Shown here: positions 21,517-27,852 of the stretch, one piece after another
Position numbering within the stretch: the first letter of the stretch is position 1
How the letters are laid out: the number at the start of each line of letters is the position of its first letter
Virus record (IMG/VR): IMGVR_UViG_3300005663_000636
Location: 1-46,481 of that record
Length of the DNA: 46,481 nt
DNA from: a virus
Reading direction: 5' to 3' (one strand)
Position numbers and translations under genes: made by a program
The notes under the pieces: model-generated
Told to the model about the DNA's origin: nothing
The model's input: only the letters and a program-made list of their open reading frames with translations
The model's database searches: none

Positions 21517-21544
21517 TTGACTTATGTGAATAGGGTGGTATAAT
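21517..21544 (+). promoter_or_regulatory. Sigma70 promoter of HNH gene at 21565
   Basis: TTGACT (21517-21522) and a perfect TATAAT (21539-21544) with 16-base spacing, followed by GGGAGG seven bases before the ATG at 21565. The homing endonuclease thus carries its own expression signals. Confidence 0.8.
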
Positions 21545-21564
21545 ATAGGTGGGAGGTTTAAATT

Positions 21565-22155
21565 ATGCCACAGATAGGAGAAATAAGAAAGGGCAGGGAA
21601 ATAGGTAGGTGCAAGGGGGTTAGTAAAGCAGGGCTTTCGCAGAATTATATTTACCATGCTTGTGAGGCTTGTGGAGTAGAGAGGTGGGTAGAGTGTGTTG
21701 CCGGTAGGTCTACGGGTAGGCGATGTAGAGACTGTCAATTACGAAGCATTCATACAAAGGAAGTTTGGGGCAAGGTTTCCAAAACAGTGAAAGCCAAAAA
21801 TCTTCGGGGTGAGCGGAGTACTAATTGGAAGGGCGGTTATCACAGAACACCAGATGGGTATATGGTAATGCAATTGCAACCCACGGACTTCTATTACCCA
21901 ATGGCAAATAGCGTGGGGATAGTGCGAGAACATCGCTTGGTAATGGCAAGGCATCTTAACAGATGCTTACTGCCTTGGGAGATTGTTCATCATAAAAATA
22001 GCGTACGGGATGATAATAGGCTTGAAAATTTGGTACTCATCAAGGGGCACGCAAATCATTTACCATTTACCGCTCTTCGGAAAGAGAATAATCAACTCAA
22101 GTGTAGGATTAGGGAATTGGAGGAGCAGTTAGAAAATGAACGAAAGCCACTTTAG
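21565..22155 (+). CDS. HNH homing endonuclease (196 aa)
   Basis: N-terminal 'MPQIGEIRKGREIGR' module with a zinc finger (HACEACG..., then CRDC at residues 54-57). The nuclease core is '[20 protein letters not shown]' then HHKN (142-145), DDNRLEN (149-155) and HANH (162-165), the HNH_3-type homing nuclease motif. A C-terminal coiled helix ends it. Selfish mobile gene; it has a private promoter and overlaps the VRR-NUC gene by 20 bases. Sister copies: 22479 (intact), 1839 and 3394 (remnants). Confidence 0.9.
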   Translation: MPQIGEIRKGREIGRCKGVSKAGLSQNYIYHACEACGVERWVECVAGRSTGRRCRDCQLRSIHTKEVWGKVSKTVKAKNLRGERSTNWKGGYHRTPDGYMVMQLQPTDFYYPMANSVGIVREHRLVMARHLNRCLLPWEIVHHKNSVRDDNRLENLVLIKGHANHLPFTALRKENNQLKCRIRELEEQLENERKPL

Positions 22156-22435
22156 GGCGGCGGTTGCTGATCTTGCAATTAGATTGGGCTGGCTTGTTGA
22201 TTTCCACCTCAAGAGTTACAGGGACAACACGAGAGAGGGTGTCACGCCAGGGATTCCTGACCTGACTTTATGCCGACCGCCCCGGCTGGTATACCTCGAA
22301 CTGAAGATGCCCGGTAAGCAGTTAAGTGGGGAGCAGGTGATGTGGCTAGAGGCGTTGAGGGAAGCGGGGGTAGTAGTCTATGTATTCTGGTACAGCGATG
22401 AAGTGATTAGCGAAATTGTTGACATTCTTAAGTGA
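22136..22435 (+). CDS. VRR-NUC domain nuclease (99 aa)
   Basis: A minimal VRR-NUC (PD-(D/E)XK superfamily) domain: '[20 protein letters not shown]' supplies the catalytic D (residue 42) and E-x-K (55-57), and the terminal '...[17 protein letters not shown]' is the conserved last strand and helix. Phage VRR-NUC proteins are thought to cut branched DNA such as Holliday junctions. It would complement the ERF annealing protein. Flanked on both sides by HNH genes. Confidence 0.85.
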   Translation: MNESHFRAAVADLAIRLGWLVDFHLKSYRDNTREGVTPGIPDLTLCRPPRLVYLELKMPGKQLSGEQVMWLEALREAGVVVYVFWYSDEVISEIVDILK

Positions 22436-22447
22436 TAGTGATATATT
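22419..22447 (+). promoter_or_regulatory. Sigma70 promoter of HNH gene at 22479
   Basis: TTGACA (22419-22424), overlapping the end of the VRR-NUC gene, and TATATT (22442-22447) are 17 bases apart. AGGA lies eight bases before the ATG at 22479. Confidence 0.75.
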
Positions 22448-22478
22448 AGTTATGGAATATATTAACAGGACTATAGGT

Positions 22479-23093
22479 ATGCCGGAGATAAACGAGGTTA
22501 AGTATGGTCGTGAAATTGGGCGTGGGAAATCGTATACTCGATTTCGGTGGATGGGGTGTGTGGGGTGTGGGAAGGAGCGGTGGGTGCCCTTGAGATGGGA
22601 TAAGCCTATATACCAATGTTGTAAAAGCTGTGGCAAGAAGGGCAAGGCATTTAGTGATGAGGCAAAGGCTAATATGAGCATATCTCAAAAGGCGAGGTTC
22701 GTTGACCAAACTAAGCACCCGTGGTGGAGGGGAGGCAGAATACTGTTGACCTATGGGTATGTGGGGCTTTGGGTTTCGAGCGATGATCCTTATGCCTCTA
22801 TGAGAGATAATAAGGGCTACATTAGTGAACACCGTCTTGTTATGGCGAGGCACCTTGGTCGTTGTCTCAGCTCGCTAGAAATTGTTCATCATAAGAACGG
22901 GGTTAGGGATGATAATAGAATAGAGAACCTGGAATTGATGAGTCACGGGAAGCATAGCTCGCAACATATGGAGGGCTATCGTGGAGGTTTCAGGAGGGGG
23001 CTTGTAGACGGTAGGAGCAAGCAGATGCAAGAGTTAAGGGCAAGGATTAAGGAATTAGAGAACGCGATATTGCCAATATTGAAAGGAGAGTGA
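22479..23093 (+). CDS. HNH homing endonuclease (204 aa)
   Basis: Start set at ATG 22479 because '[16 protein letters not shown]' matches the start of the sister protein at 21565. A zinc finger ([16 protein letters not shown]) precedes '[20 protein letters not shown]' and then [10 protein letters not shown] and the closing 'GKHSSQH', the HNH_3 core. C-terminal coiled helix. Selfish element with its own promoter. Confidence 0.9.
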   Translation: MPEINEVKYGREIGRGKSYTRFRWMGCVGCGKERWVPLRWDKPIYQCCKSCGKKGKAFSDEAKANMSISQKARFVDQTKHPWWRGGRILLTYGYVGLWVSSDDPYASMRDNKGYISEHRLVMARHLGRCLSSLEIVHHKNGVRDDNRIENLELMSHGKHSSQHMEGYRGGFRRGLVDGRSKQMQELRARIKELENAILPILKGE

Positions 23094-23094
23094 T

Positions 23095-23271
23095 ATGGAA
23101 ATAAAAACGAGGTCGGGTTGCGTATCTTGTATTGCGGATTGTCGGACTTGTGGGTGGACTTACGAAAATCAGAATAACGGTTTGGCTCTTGCTAAAAAAC
23201 ACGCCTTAAAATACGGACACGAAGTCTCAATCCAAGTAGTAACAGCCGTTAAATATTATCCAGTGGGGTAA
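23095..23271 (+). CDS. Small Cys-rich protein, last gene of the rightward operon (58 aa)
   Basis: ATG 23095 behind AAAGGAGAG. 'CVSCIADCRTCG' is a dense Cys cluster, followed by a helix with 'AKKHALKYGHEV' supplying His, so a C2H2-like zinc finger is likely. Its neighbour downstream is convergent. Confidence 0.6.
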   Translation: MEIKTRSGCVSCIADCRTCGWTYENQNNGLALAKKHALKYGHEVSIQVVTAVKYYPVG

Positions 23272-23358
23272 CGAAATCTAGGATGAGATACTACCTATAT
23301 TAAGGGGGGATTGATGCAGTTTCTTGAACCTGGGGGCATAGAGCAGTTCTCTCGTTTT

Positions 23359-23378
23359 CTGATTCTGAGGGCAATCAG
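23359..23378. terminator. Possible bidirectional terminator hairpin between convergent operons
   Basis: CTGATT (23359-23364) and AATCAG (23373-23378) with an 8-base loop lie directly past the stop of the leftward operon (23380) and after the rightward operon. No long T tract on either side, so the assignment is weak. Confidence 0.3.
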
Positions 23379-23379
23379 T

Positions 23380-23505
23380 TTAGGCTTCGAACTCCTTTCC
23401 CTCTCCCTTATAGCCGCACTGGTTGCATTTTCTCTTCCCTGAGACATAGGTGTATATTCTGGCGCTCTTTGCCCCACACTGGGGGCATGATAGTTTTATT
23501 TGCAT
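23380..23505 (-). CDS. Zinc-ribbon microprotein (41 aa)
   Basis: Reads 'MQIKLSCPQCGAKSARIYTY...' with a second pair 'CNQCGYKG', an ideal four-Cys zinc ribbon. Start overlaps the upstream stop (TAATG on the minus strand) behind GAGGAGG. Last gene of the leftward operon. Confidence 0.65.
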   Translation of the reverse strand: MQIKLSCPQCGAKSARIYTYVSGKRKCNQCGYKGEGKEFEA

Positions 23506-23621
23506 TATTCCTCCTCTAACGGACAAGATTTTCTCTCGCAGTTGGGATTATAGCAGCAACCACACGTTTGACACACTTCCCAACCACATGAATTACAGGT
23601 AACACCATCGTAATAACTCAT
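23505..23621 (-). CDS. Cys-rich microprotein (38 aa)
   Basis: Eight Cys in 38 residues: 'CNSCGWEVCQTCGCCYNPNC' and one more near the end. Ribosome site GAGAGGAG upstream. Likely binds one or two metal ions. Function unknown. Confidence 0.6.
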   Translation of the reverse strand: MSYYDGVTCNSCGWEVCQTCGCCYNPNCERKSCPLEEE

Positions 23622-23681
23622 TGTCAATCTCCTCTCTGATATCCCTAAATGGAATCCACAGCGTGATAGAGACGCCTTGTT

Positions 23682-23969
23682 CTACGTTTCCGATACTGAG
23701 CCATCAAGAGATGTGCGCAGTTTCTTTGCGAGAATGGTGCAGGTTTGCTTTATGATATGTACGCTTCTGTTTTGTACGAGGGAAGCACGCTCAAGCAAGA
23801 GAGCTACTTCCAGACAAGTCTTCACCAAGGCGTCGCGGGAATTATGGTCCCGGACTATCTGCTCGGCACAAGATGGCCTATAGGTCACGGCGATTTCGGT
23901 GTCCTCTTGAGCTATCCTATGCAAACCTAAATTGGGTATGAAGGTTGTGTGCCACTCTGTCTGTGCCAT
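23682..23969 (-). CDS. Hypothetical helical protein (95 aa)
   Basis: Begins 'MAQTEWHTTFIPNLGLHRIA' and continues as two to three helices. Start overlaps the upstream stop and follows GGAGGAGG. No family recognised. Confidence 0.5.
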   Translation of the reverse strand: MAQTEWHTTFIPNLGLHRIAQEDTEIAVTYRPSCAEQIVRDHNSRDALVKTCLEVALLLERASLVQNRSVHIIKQTCTILAKKLRTSLDGSVSET

Positions 23970-24598
23970 TATTCCTCCTCCATAGCTTTATTTGCCAGGG
24001 CGAGAATGTCTATTGCCGCCCCTGCTACCCCTGCTGCCCCTTCTGCAGCCCATGCAGCCCCTGCTGCCCCTTCTGCAGCCCATGCTACCCCTGCAGTCCC
24101 TTCTGCCGCCCCTGCTGCTGCCCCTGCTGCCCGTGCTGCTGCCCCTGCTGCCCGTGCTGCTGCCCCTGCTGCTACCCATGCTGCCCTTTCTGCAGCCCCT
24201 GCAGTCCTGTCTGATTTATCAAGCCATGCAGATGCCCATGCTGCGAAGGCGTCATCGTTGTATACCTCCAAGGCACAGAGAATACCCCAACGTATCCGCT
24301 GTGCCTTGTTTACCGTGGGGGCTTTAATCCTCCGCAAGGATGTGAGGATTTTGCAGCCCGCTTTAAGGGCATCTTCGGACACGATGTTCCCAGCCTCACA
24401 TTCCCATAGGATATACTCCTCGAATCTGGCATGAATTGGGTTAGCGAGCACAGCTATGAGGGGGTCTCGATAGCAGTGTATAACCTGCTCTGAGCACAAC
24501 TCGTTGCTATTTACTCCAATCTCGTGAGTGATGCCCTCTCCCCACTGTGTGTTATTGTAGGTCTGCCCCTTCTCGTCGGTTAGTTTATAGACCTTCAT
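23969..24598 (-). CDS. DUF7666-like protein with Ala-rich repeat tail (209 aa)
   Basis: Start at the 'MKVYKLTDEKGQTYNNTQWG' Met, behind GAGGAGGAG. Residues 1-100 ('THEIGVNSNELCSEQVIHCY', 'DPLIAVLANPIHARFEEYIL', then WECE) match the phage/bacterial domain I know as DUF7666, a dry beta fold of unknown function. Residues 130-195 are a run of A-A-W-A-A-E-G-A-A repeats, a long amphipathic Ala helix encoded by tandem DNA repeats. Such tails are a habitual feature of this family and vary in length. Confidence 0.65.
   Translation of the reverse strand: MKVYKLTDEKGQTYNNTQWGEGITHEIGVNSNELCSEQVIHCYRDPLIAVLANPIHARFEEYILWECEAGNIVSEDALKAGCKILTSLRRIKAPTVNKAQRIRWGILCALEVYNDDAFAAWASAWLDKSDRTAGAAERAAWVAAGAAARAAGAAARAAGAAAGAAEGTAGVAWAAEGAAGAAWAAEGAAGVAGAAIDILALANKAMEEE
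24010..24215 (-). repeat. Tandem repeats encoding the Ala-rich tail
   Basis: Plus-strand units such as CTGCTGCCCCTTCTGCAGCC and CCTGCTGCCCGTGCTG recur in tandem with 15-27 base periods. On the minus strand they encode the Ala/Glu/Gly/Trp repeats. Slippage between units would change the helix length in multiples of five to nine residues. Confidence 0.75.
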
Positions 24599-24599
24599 G

Positions 24600-24971
24600 T
24601 TACTCCTCCTCCATATTCTGAGCCAAGACATATTCAAGGCCGGAGATCATTCTTCGGATTGACTCAGCAGCGTTGATTATCTCATTCATCGCATCGGTCA
24701 ACTCTGCCAGAACGGACTCATCATCAAGCTCGTTGTCATCCTGGGCAGCAATCATCAGGTTGATACTCTCCAAGTCCCGCCGGATATACTTTCTATACGT
24801 TTCGTCTCGTGGTGGTATGGACGCAGCCAGTTCTATGACCTGCTCCATCAATACTGATTTCTCCGGCAATTCCTCCCATCCGGGTTCCCATGACTCGATG
24901 ATCTCTTTTGCCTCCCTAAGTCCTGCCCCGGTGACTTCTCTTACTGCTTTGATTGCCAAGATTTTATACAT
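24600..24971 (-). CDS. Ribosomal L7/L12 C-terminal-domain-like protein (123 aa)
   Basis: The start 'MYKILAIKAVREVTGAGLRE' followed by AKEIIES matches the helix-turn-helix heart of the L7/L12 C-terminal domain (IKxVRExTGLGLKEAKxLVE), the part that binds translation factors. The first beta strand and the N-terminal dimer domain of L7/L12 are lacking. The remaining 90 residues are acidic helices. Possible role: binding host translation GTPases, or simply a structural reuse of the fold. Confidence 0.6.
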   Translation of the reverse strand: MYKILAIKAVREVTGAGLREAKEIIESWEPGWEELPEKSVLMEQVIELAASIPPRDETYRKYIRRDLESINLMIAAQDDNELDDESVLAELTDAMNEIINAAESIRRMISGLEYVLAQNMEEE

Positions 24972-25003
24972 CTTTCTTCCTCTTACTTTAGCTACTTACT
25001 CCT
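24972..25003 (-). repeat. 32-bp leader repeat, copy 1
   Basis: An exact 32-base match to 25442-25473. On the minus strand it is AGGAGTAAGTAGCTAAAG and onwards, ending as the ribosome site region just before a start codon in both cases. Confidence 0.85.
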
Positions 25004-25244
25004 TCTTATTCTGAGCCATTTTCTGCAGGGCATCTCGGAGTTCGTCTACCTGTTCGGGTATTTGGTCTGGTTTCAATGCAGGGGAAATCTCATCGGGCGA
25101 GTACCAGTCTCGATTCAGGTATCCCCGATTCACCAAGAGTCTTTGACCTGTTGCATTATTATTTACGACTACAACACAGCCGTACACCCAGCACTTCCTT
25201 GATTTCCCCGGGCATTTCACCCAATCACCTACTTTGTATTCCAT
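24996..25244 (-). CDS. SH3/KOW-like small protein (82 aa)
   Basis: 'MEYKVGDWVKCPGKSRKCWV' with a following beta-rich stretch suggests a small SH3/KOW barrel; the C-terminus is a charged helix ('VDELRDALQKMAQNKKE'). Ribosome site AAAGGAGAGAG. Its 3' end lies in the 32-base repeat. Confidence 0.5.
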   Translation of the reverse strand: MEYKVGDWVKCPGKSRKCWVYGCVVVVNNNATGQRLLVNRGYLNRDWYSPDEISPALKPDQIPEQVDELRDALQKMAQNKKE

Positions 25245-25275
25245 TTCTCTCTCCTTTCCTTATGATAGTTTTATT

Positions 25276-25434
25276 CTACTTCAGGGCTTTTGCCATTATA
25301 GATCGGGCTTTCTCAATCCGATGTTGCTCCGTGTATTCGATAGTTGGGGCCCCACAGATAGGGCAAGGCTCGCCCTTATCAGGCTTGAACGCTGAGACTA
25401 TTACTTTGTGCTTTGGGCAATACCTTCGATACAT
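25276..25434 (-). CDS. Zinc-binding microprotein (52 aa)
   Basis: 'MYRRYCPKHKVIVSAFKPDK' and 'CPICGAPTIEY' give a C-x2-H...C-x2-C zinc site; C-terminal basic helix. The ribosome site derives from leader repeat copy 2. Confidence 0.6.
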   Translation of the reverse strand: MYRRYCPKHKVIVSAFKPDKGEPCPICGAPTIEYTEQHRIEKARSIMAKALK

Positions 25435-25441
25435 ATCTCCC

Positions 25442-25473
25442 CTTTCTTCCTCTTACTTTAGCTACTTACTCCT
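25442..25473 (-). repeat. 32-bp leader repeat, copy 2
   Basis: Identical to 24972-25003. It occupies the intercistronic gap between the gene ending at 25488 and the gene starting at 25434. Confidence 0.85.
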
Positions 25474-25487
25474 CCTTTTTCCGAGCC

Positions 25488-25622
25488 TTAACTCACTTCT
25501 CCACTTGTGTAGCCTTCTTGGATTAACTCTGCTATGTGTTCCAAGTCGGCCTCGTCTAAGTCAACCCTATCCCCTTCGGCATCTTCTTTCCAAGCTTCAA
25601 AAGTCCACCAACCCATTATCAT
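25488..25622 (-). CDS. Hypothetical acidic protein (44 aa)
   Basis: 'MIMGWWTFEAWKEDAEGDRV' then 'LEHIAELIQEGYTSGEV'. Met at 25622 overlaps the upstream stop (ATGA); the Met at 25616 is better spaced from GAAAGGGG. I have the impression this is a recurring small phage protein, but it has no known role. Confidence 0.55.
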   Translation of the reverse strand: MIMGWWTFEAWKEDAEGDRVDLDEADLEHIAELIQEGYTSGEVS

Positions 25623-25738
25623 ACCCCTTTCTTCCAGCCCAACCGGACCAGACCATCTTTTACCAGGATATACCAGTCGCCTTTACGGTAGACCTTAGAA
25701 TCGAACCCCCCAATGAATGTCCAGCTTTCAAGGTTCAC
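25619..25738 (-). CDS. Hypothetical protein, GTG start (39 aa)
   Basis: GTG at 25738 behind ATGGAGGAC. Small beta-rich product with 'GDWYILVKDGLVRLGWKKG'. Coupled to genes on both sides by four-base overlaps. Confidence 0.5.
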   Translation of the reverse strand: MNLESWTFIGGFDSKVYRKGDWYILVKDGLVRLGWKKGV

Positions 25739-25935
25739 GATTGTCCTCCATTCAGATAATGGACACGCTCGGCCGCCGCTTCCGGGATTTCATGGTCAGA
25801 TTCTGGATAAAACTGACCATCATTGTAGTATCCCACAGTCCACAGATCACCTGTCAGCCAAATACTATTATCCTGCCTTGGAGATGGGAACCAGCCTTCC
25901 CTTCCTGTTCCTGGAAAATGTTTGTAGATGTACAT
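25735..25935 (-). CDS. Hypothetical aromatic-rich protein (66 aa)
   Basis: 'MYIYKHFPGTGREGWFPSPR' with many Trp/Tyr residues and an acidic C-terminal helix; WWE/SH3-like beta folding is possible. No family recognised. Confidence 0.45.
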   Translation of the reverse strand: MYIYKHFPGTGREGWFPSPRQDNSIWLTGDLWTVGYYNDGQFYPESDHEIPEAAAERVHYLNGGQS

Positions 25936-25944
25936 TTTATCTCC

Positions 25945-26319
25945 TCATCTATGATAGTCAACAGTTACCAGATACCCCTCGGTTAAACCCATGCTATCCA
26001 AGATCGGCTTAACCTTACCATCCCAGAGCTGCCTGTGGTAGCTTTTATCAGGCTCCTCTTCGTTGTACACGAAAACCTCTTGATGTAATACACACTCCCC
26101 GATCATCAAGGTAAAGCAGGTGAGTTCATCCTTGGCGTTTTTTATAGTAGTGGGCAACCCTGAGACGGAGCGCCATCTTCCGTCAAGCACATACCAATCC
26201 CACCAGCGGCGTTTATCGTAACTCCCGTCTTCTCTCTCCTTAAAGGGAGCCATGATACGAGCCACCTGCTCCTGGAGGTTATCCGTGTCTCTAACGTAAA
26301 CTTCAGCGTGGTAGTGCAT
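25945..26319 (-). CDS. Hypothetical protein (124 aa)
   Basis: 'MHYHAEVYVRDTDNLQEQVA' followed by 'WWDWYVLDGRWRSVSG'. The W-x-D-W-Y-x-x-G-G-R-W pattern recalls phage proteins annotated only as hypothetical. Ribosome site AAAGGAGAGG. Confidence 0.5.
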   Translation of the reverse strand: MHYHAEVYVRDTDNLQEQVARIMAPFKEREDGSYDKRRWWDWYVLDGRWRSVSGLPTTIKNAKDELTCFTLMIGECVLHQEVFVYNEEEPDKSYHRQLWDGKVKPILDSMGLTEGYLVTVDYHR

Positions 26320-26342
26320 TTTCCTCTCCTTTCCTTATGCCC

Positions 26343-26522
26343 TTAACTGGGTGGGCACGTAGGATAATGGGCATTTAGCAGGTAATAATCATTTTTCTCT
26401 GGCCTCAGCACCTTTACCCACTCAACCTTGTCTCCCTTCTTAAGTGCTTGTCGACACAGTGTACAAGTGGAGGGGTAAGGCGTGGTGAAAATTTTTCCTG
26501 TTCTAACCTTTGTTCTTGCCAT
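26343..26522 (-). CDS. Zinc-finger protein, PARP-finger-like (59 aa)
   Basis: A basic N-terminus then 'STCTLCRQALKKGDKVEWVK' and a late 'NAHYPTC'. C-x2-C...H-x3-C with the 'LKKGDKV' turn resembles small PARP-type zinc fingers. Ribosome site GGAGGTGAG. Role unknown. Confidence 0.55.
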   Translation of the reverse strand: MARTKVRTGKIFTTPYPSTCTLCRQALKKGDKVEWVKVLRPEKNDYYLLNAHYPTCPPS

Positions 26523-26540
26523 TGTCTCACCTCCTTTTAT

Positions 26541-26705
26541 TTAAAAGCTACACTTACCACAGAGATTGATTGTTTCGATGGTAAACTTCCCCTTGCCCAA
26601 GTCCTTCTTCATAGGGATGATATGTAGTTCACGGCCACATTTACCACATATTATGATTCTAGGTTTCATCAGTTCCTCAAGGGTTGGTCTAGTCACTTTT
26701 GTCAT
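26541..26705 (-). CDS. Zinc-ribbon microprotein (54 aa)
   Basis: 'IIICGKCGRELHIIPMKK' and C-terminal 'NLCGKCSF' make a four-Cys ribbon. Ribosome site GAGGGAAG. Its upstream leader is a hairpin-bearing intercistronic element (26731-26771). Confidence 0.6.
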   Translation of the reverse strand: MTKVTRPTLEELMKPRIIICGKCGRELHIIPMKKDLGKGKFTIETINLCGKCSF

Positions 26706-26730
26706 GCTTCCCTCTCTTTATTTACTCCCG

Positions 26731-26771
26731 GCCGAAGACCAGCGTTGATCTCCGGCATGGGATGAGACTAA
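26731..26771 (-). promoter_or_regulatory. Intercistronic RNA element, copy A
   Basis: On the minus strand, TTAGTCTCATCCC (26771-26759) leads into the stem GCCGGAGA/TCTTCGGC (8 bp, one G-U) with a 10-base loop, then GGGAGTAAATAAA and a ribosome site. The stem is perfect only if read as minus-strand RNA. Copy B has the same flanks and a different stem. Confidence 0.55.
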
Positions 26772-26908
26772 GCCTTGCTTTCTTCGTCTTTTTCTTCGTC
26801 TTTTCTTTTGTACTCATCCCAAGCCAACTCGCATGTTTGGGTACATATTCTTTTGGCTTCTGATATAGTATTCCAGTACGTCAACATCGCCTCTTCGCTA
26901 AAATTCAT
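26768..26908 (-). CDS. Hypothetical charged protein (46 aa)
   Basis: 'MNFSEEAMLTYWNTISEAKR' then a highly charged helix. Ribosome site GAGGAGGCAG. Its stop lies at the edge of element copy A. Confidence 0.5.
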   Translation of the reverse strand: MNFSEEAMLTYWNTISEAKRICTQTCELAWDEYKRKDEEKDEESKA

Positions 26909-26938
26909 TGTCTGCCTCCTCGTTTAATCTACTCCCCA

Positions 26939-26974
26939 CGAGGCTGTTGCCAGCCCCGGGCGGGATGAGACTAA
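26939..26974 (-). promoter_or_regulatory. Intercistronic RNA element, copy B
   Basis: On the minus strand TTAGTCTCATCCC (26974-26962) precedes CGGGGCTG-GCAA-CAGCCTCG, an 8-bp stem (one G-U) capped by a GNRA tetraloop, then GGGGAGTAGATTAAA and the ribosome site. Same flanks as copy A, covarying stem. Confidence 0.6.
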
Positions 26975-27408
26975 ACCCTAGCCATCTCGATTACCGGCCA
27001 GTTCCAGGGCGCATCATCATAGCCGGGCAGTTCGCCTATCTTGTCTTCGATAAGAGCGCTGCAGAAAGCCTTAGCCTCGCTTGCCTCCCATTCCTCATGC
27101 TCGCAGGATTGATACTCATAGCAGTGTGTTAGCTTGATTGCCTCAATAGCACTTGGTACTTCGGTAAAGCGGTGCTTGAACGGGATGAGGTATTCCGCGC
27201 TACCTGGTAAGTCTGTGATAGTGCGATCCTCATAGCGGCTCATCACGCTTTTTATGTTCTCATCGAGCAGCATCTGTCCGACTGCATCAGCATTTATAGG
27301 TGTTAGCTCGTGCCATTCACCATGATACCACCTCGCTCCATATCTCGATTGTATCCGCGAGTTCAGCATAGCGTTGATATGACCTTTGTTTACTATGTAA
27401 GCCGACAT
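26971..27408 (-). CDS. Conserved hypothetical protein (145 aa)
   Basis: 'MSAYIVNKGHINAMLNSRIQ', 'VGQMLLDENIKSVMSRYEDR', 'IEAIKLTHCYEYQSCEHEEW' and 'ELPGYDDAPW' form a pattern I know from phage and bacterial proteins annotated only as hypothetical. Ribosome site GGGAGGG. Function unknown. Confidence 0.6.
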   Translation of the reverse strand: MSAYIVNKGHINAMLNSRIQSRYGARWYHGEWHELTPINADAVGQMLLDENIKSVMSRYEDRTITDLPGSAEYLIPFKHRFTEVPSAIEAIKLTHCYEYQSCEHEEWEASEAKAFCSALIEDKIGELPGYDDAPWNWPVIEMARV

Positions 27409-27451
27409 TTTACCCTCCCTTTATTGAGTCTATTGCTCAGGCCTTATGCTT

Positions 27452-27646
27452 TTACTCTATTGTGAGATGAATGAGTTCGCCATTAACTTCTAGGCGATAG
27501 CCGTCCTCACGCAACCCTAAAACAATATTGTTCCCCTTCCCATCCTTGGCGGTGACATCAATGCCAAGCTGATTCTGTCTACTCCAATACTTGTAGTCAT
27601 CCCCTGGACCTACCTTGCAGTATCCCACGCTTATTGATGGTTTCAT
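27452..27646 (-). CDS. Hypothetical beta-rich protein, first gene of the leftward operon (64 aa)
   Basis: 'MKPSISVGYCKVGPGDDYKY' and a beta-meander to the C-terminus. First gene behind the minus-strand promoter at 27683-27711, so it would be the earliest leftward product. Ribosome site GGGAAGG. Confidence 0.5.
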   Translation of the reverse strand: MKPSISVGYCKVGPGDDYKYWSRQNQLGIDVTAKDGKGNNIVLGLREDGYRLEVNGELIHLTIE

Positions 27647-27682
27647 TTTATCTAACCTTCCCTTTATTCATTCACTACAGCT

Positions 27683-27711
27683 ATAATAAACTAAAACAAA
27701 CAAACAAACAA
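27683..27711 (-). promoter_or_regulatory. Probable promoter of the leftward operon
   Basis: Minus strand TTGTTT (27711-27706) and TATTAT (27688-27683), 17 bases apart. The spacer is an (AAAC)n microsatellite on the plus strand, 27694-27711. The -10 box is good (5/6), the -35 weaker. Confidence 0.5.
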
Positions 27712-27814
27712 GGGAGTTCAGGGGTAAAGAGAGGAGTTTACAGGAAGTTAGTAGACGTGGGGATTAAAGAATCGGGGTAGAATCTTAGTAATTCTTGTAT
27801 CGTGCTGAGCGGGC

Positions 27815-27847
27815 TTGACAACATGATAGTTTTCTGTTTAGTATAGT
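27815..27847 (+). promoter_or_regulatory. Probable promoter of the packaging module
   Basis: TTGACA (27815-27820) and TATAGT (27842-27847) lie 21 bases apart, too long for the standard spacing; TTTAGT at 27837-27842 gives 16 bases. The TATAGT box is five bases from the ATG at 27853, mirroring the leaderless layout at 9651-9663. The divergent 27647-27852 gap holds this, the leftward promoter and no gene. Confidence 0.5.
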
Positions 27848-27852
27848 AACAA

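Noticed and set aside
24010-24215. CRISPR-like array
   Set aside because: Units are 15-27 bp, contiguous without unique spacers, and encode an Ala-rich protein in frame on the minus strand.
23945-24434. Plus-strand Cys/Pro-rich or Ala-rich frames over the same repeats
   Set aside because: Shadow frames of a low-complexity coding repeat; no ribosome site and opposite to operon direction.
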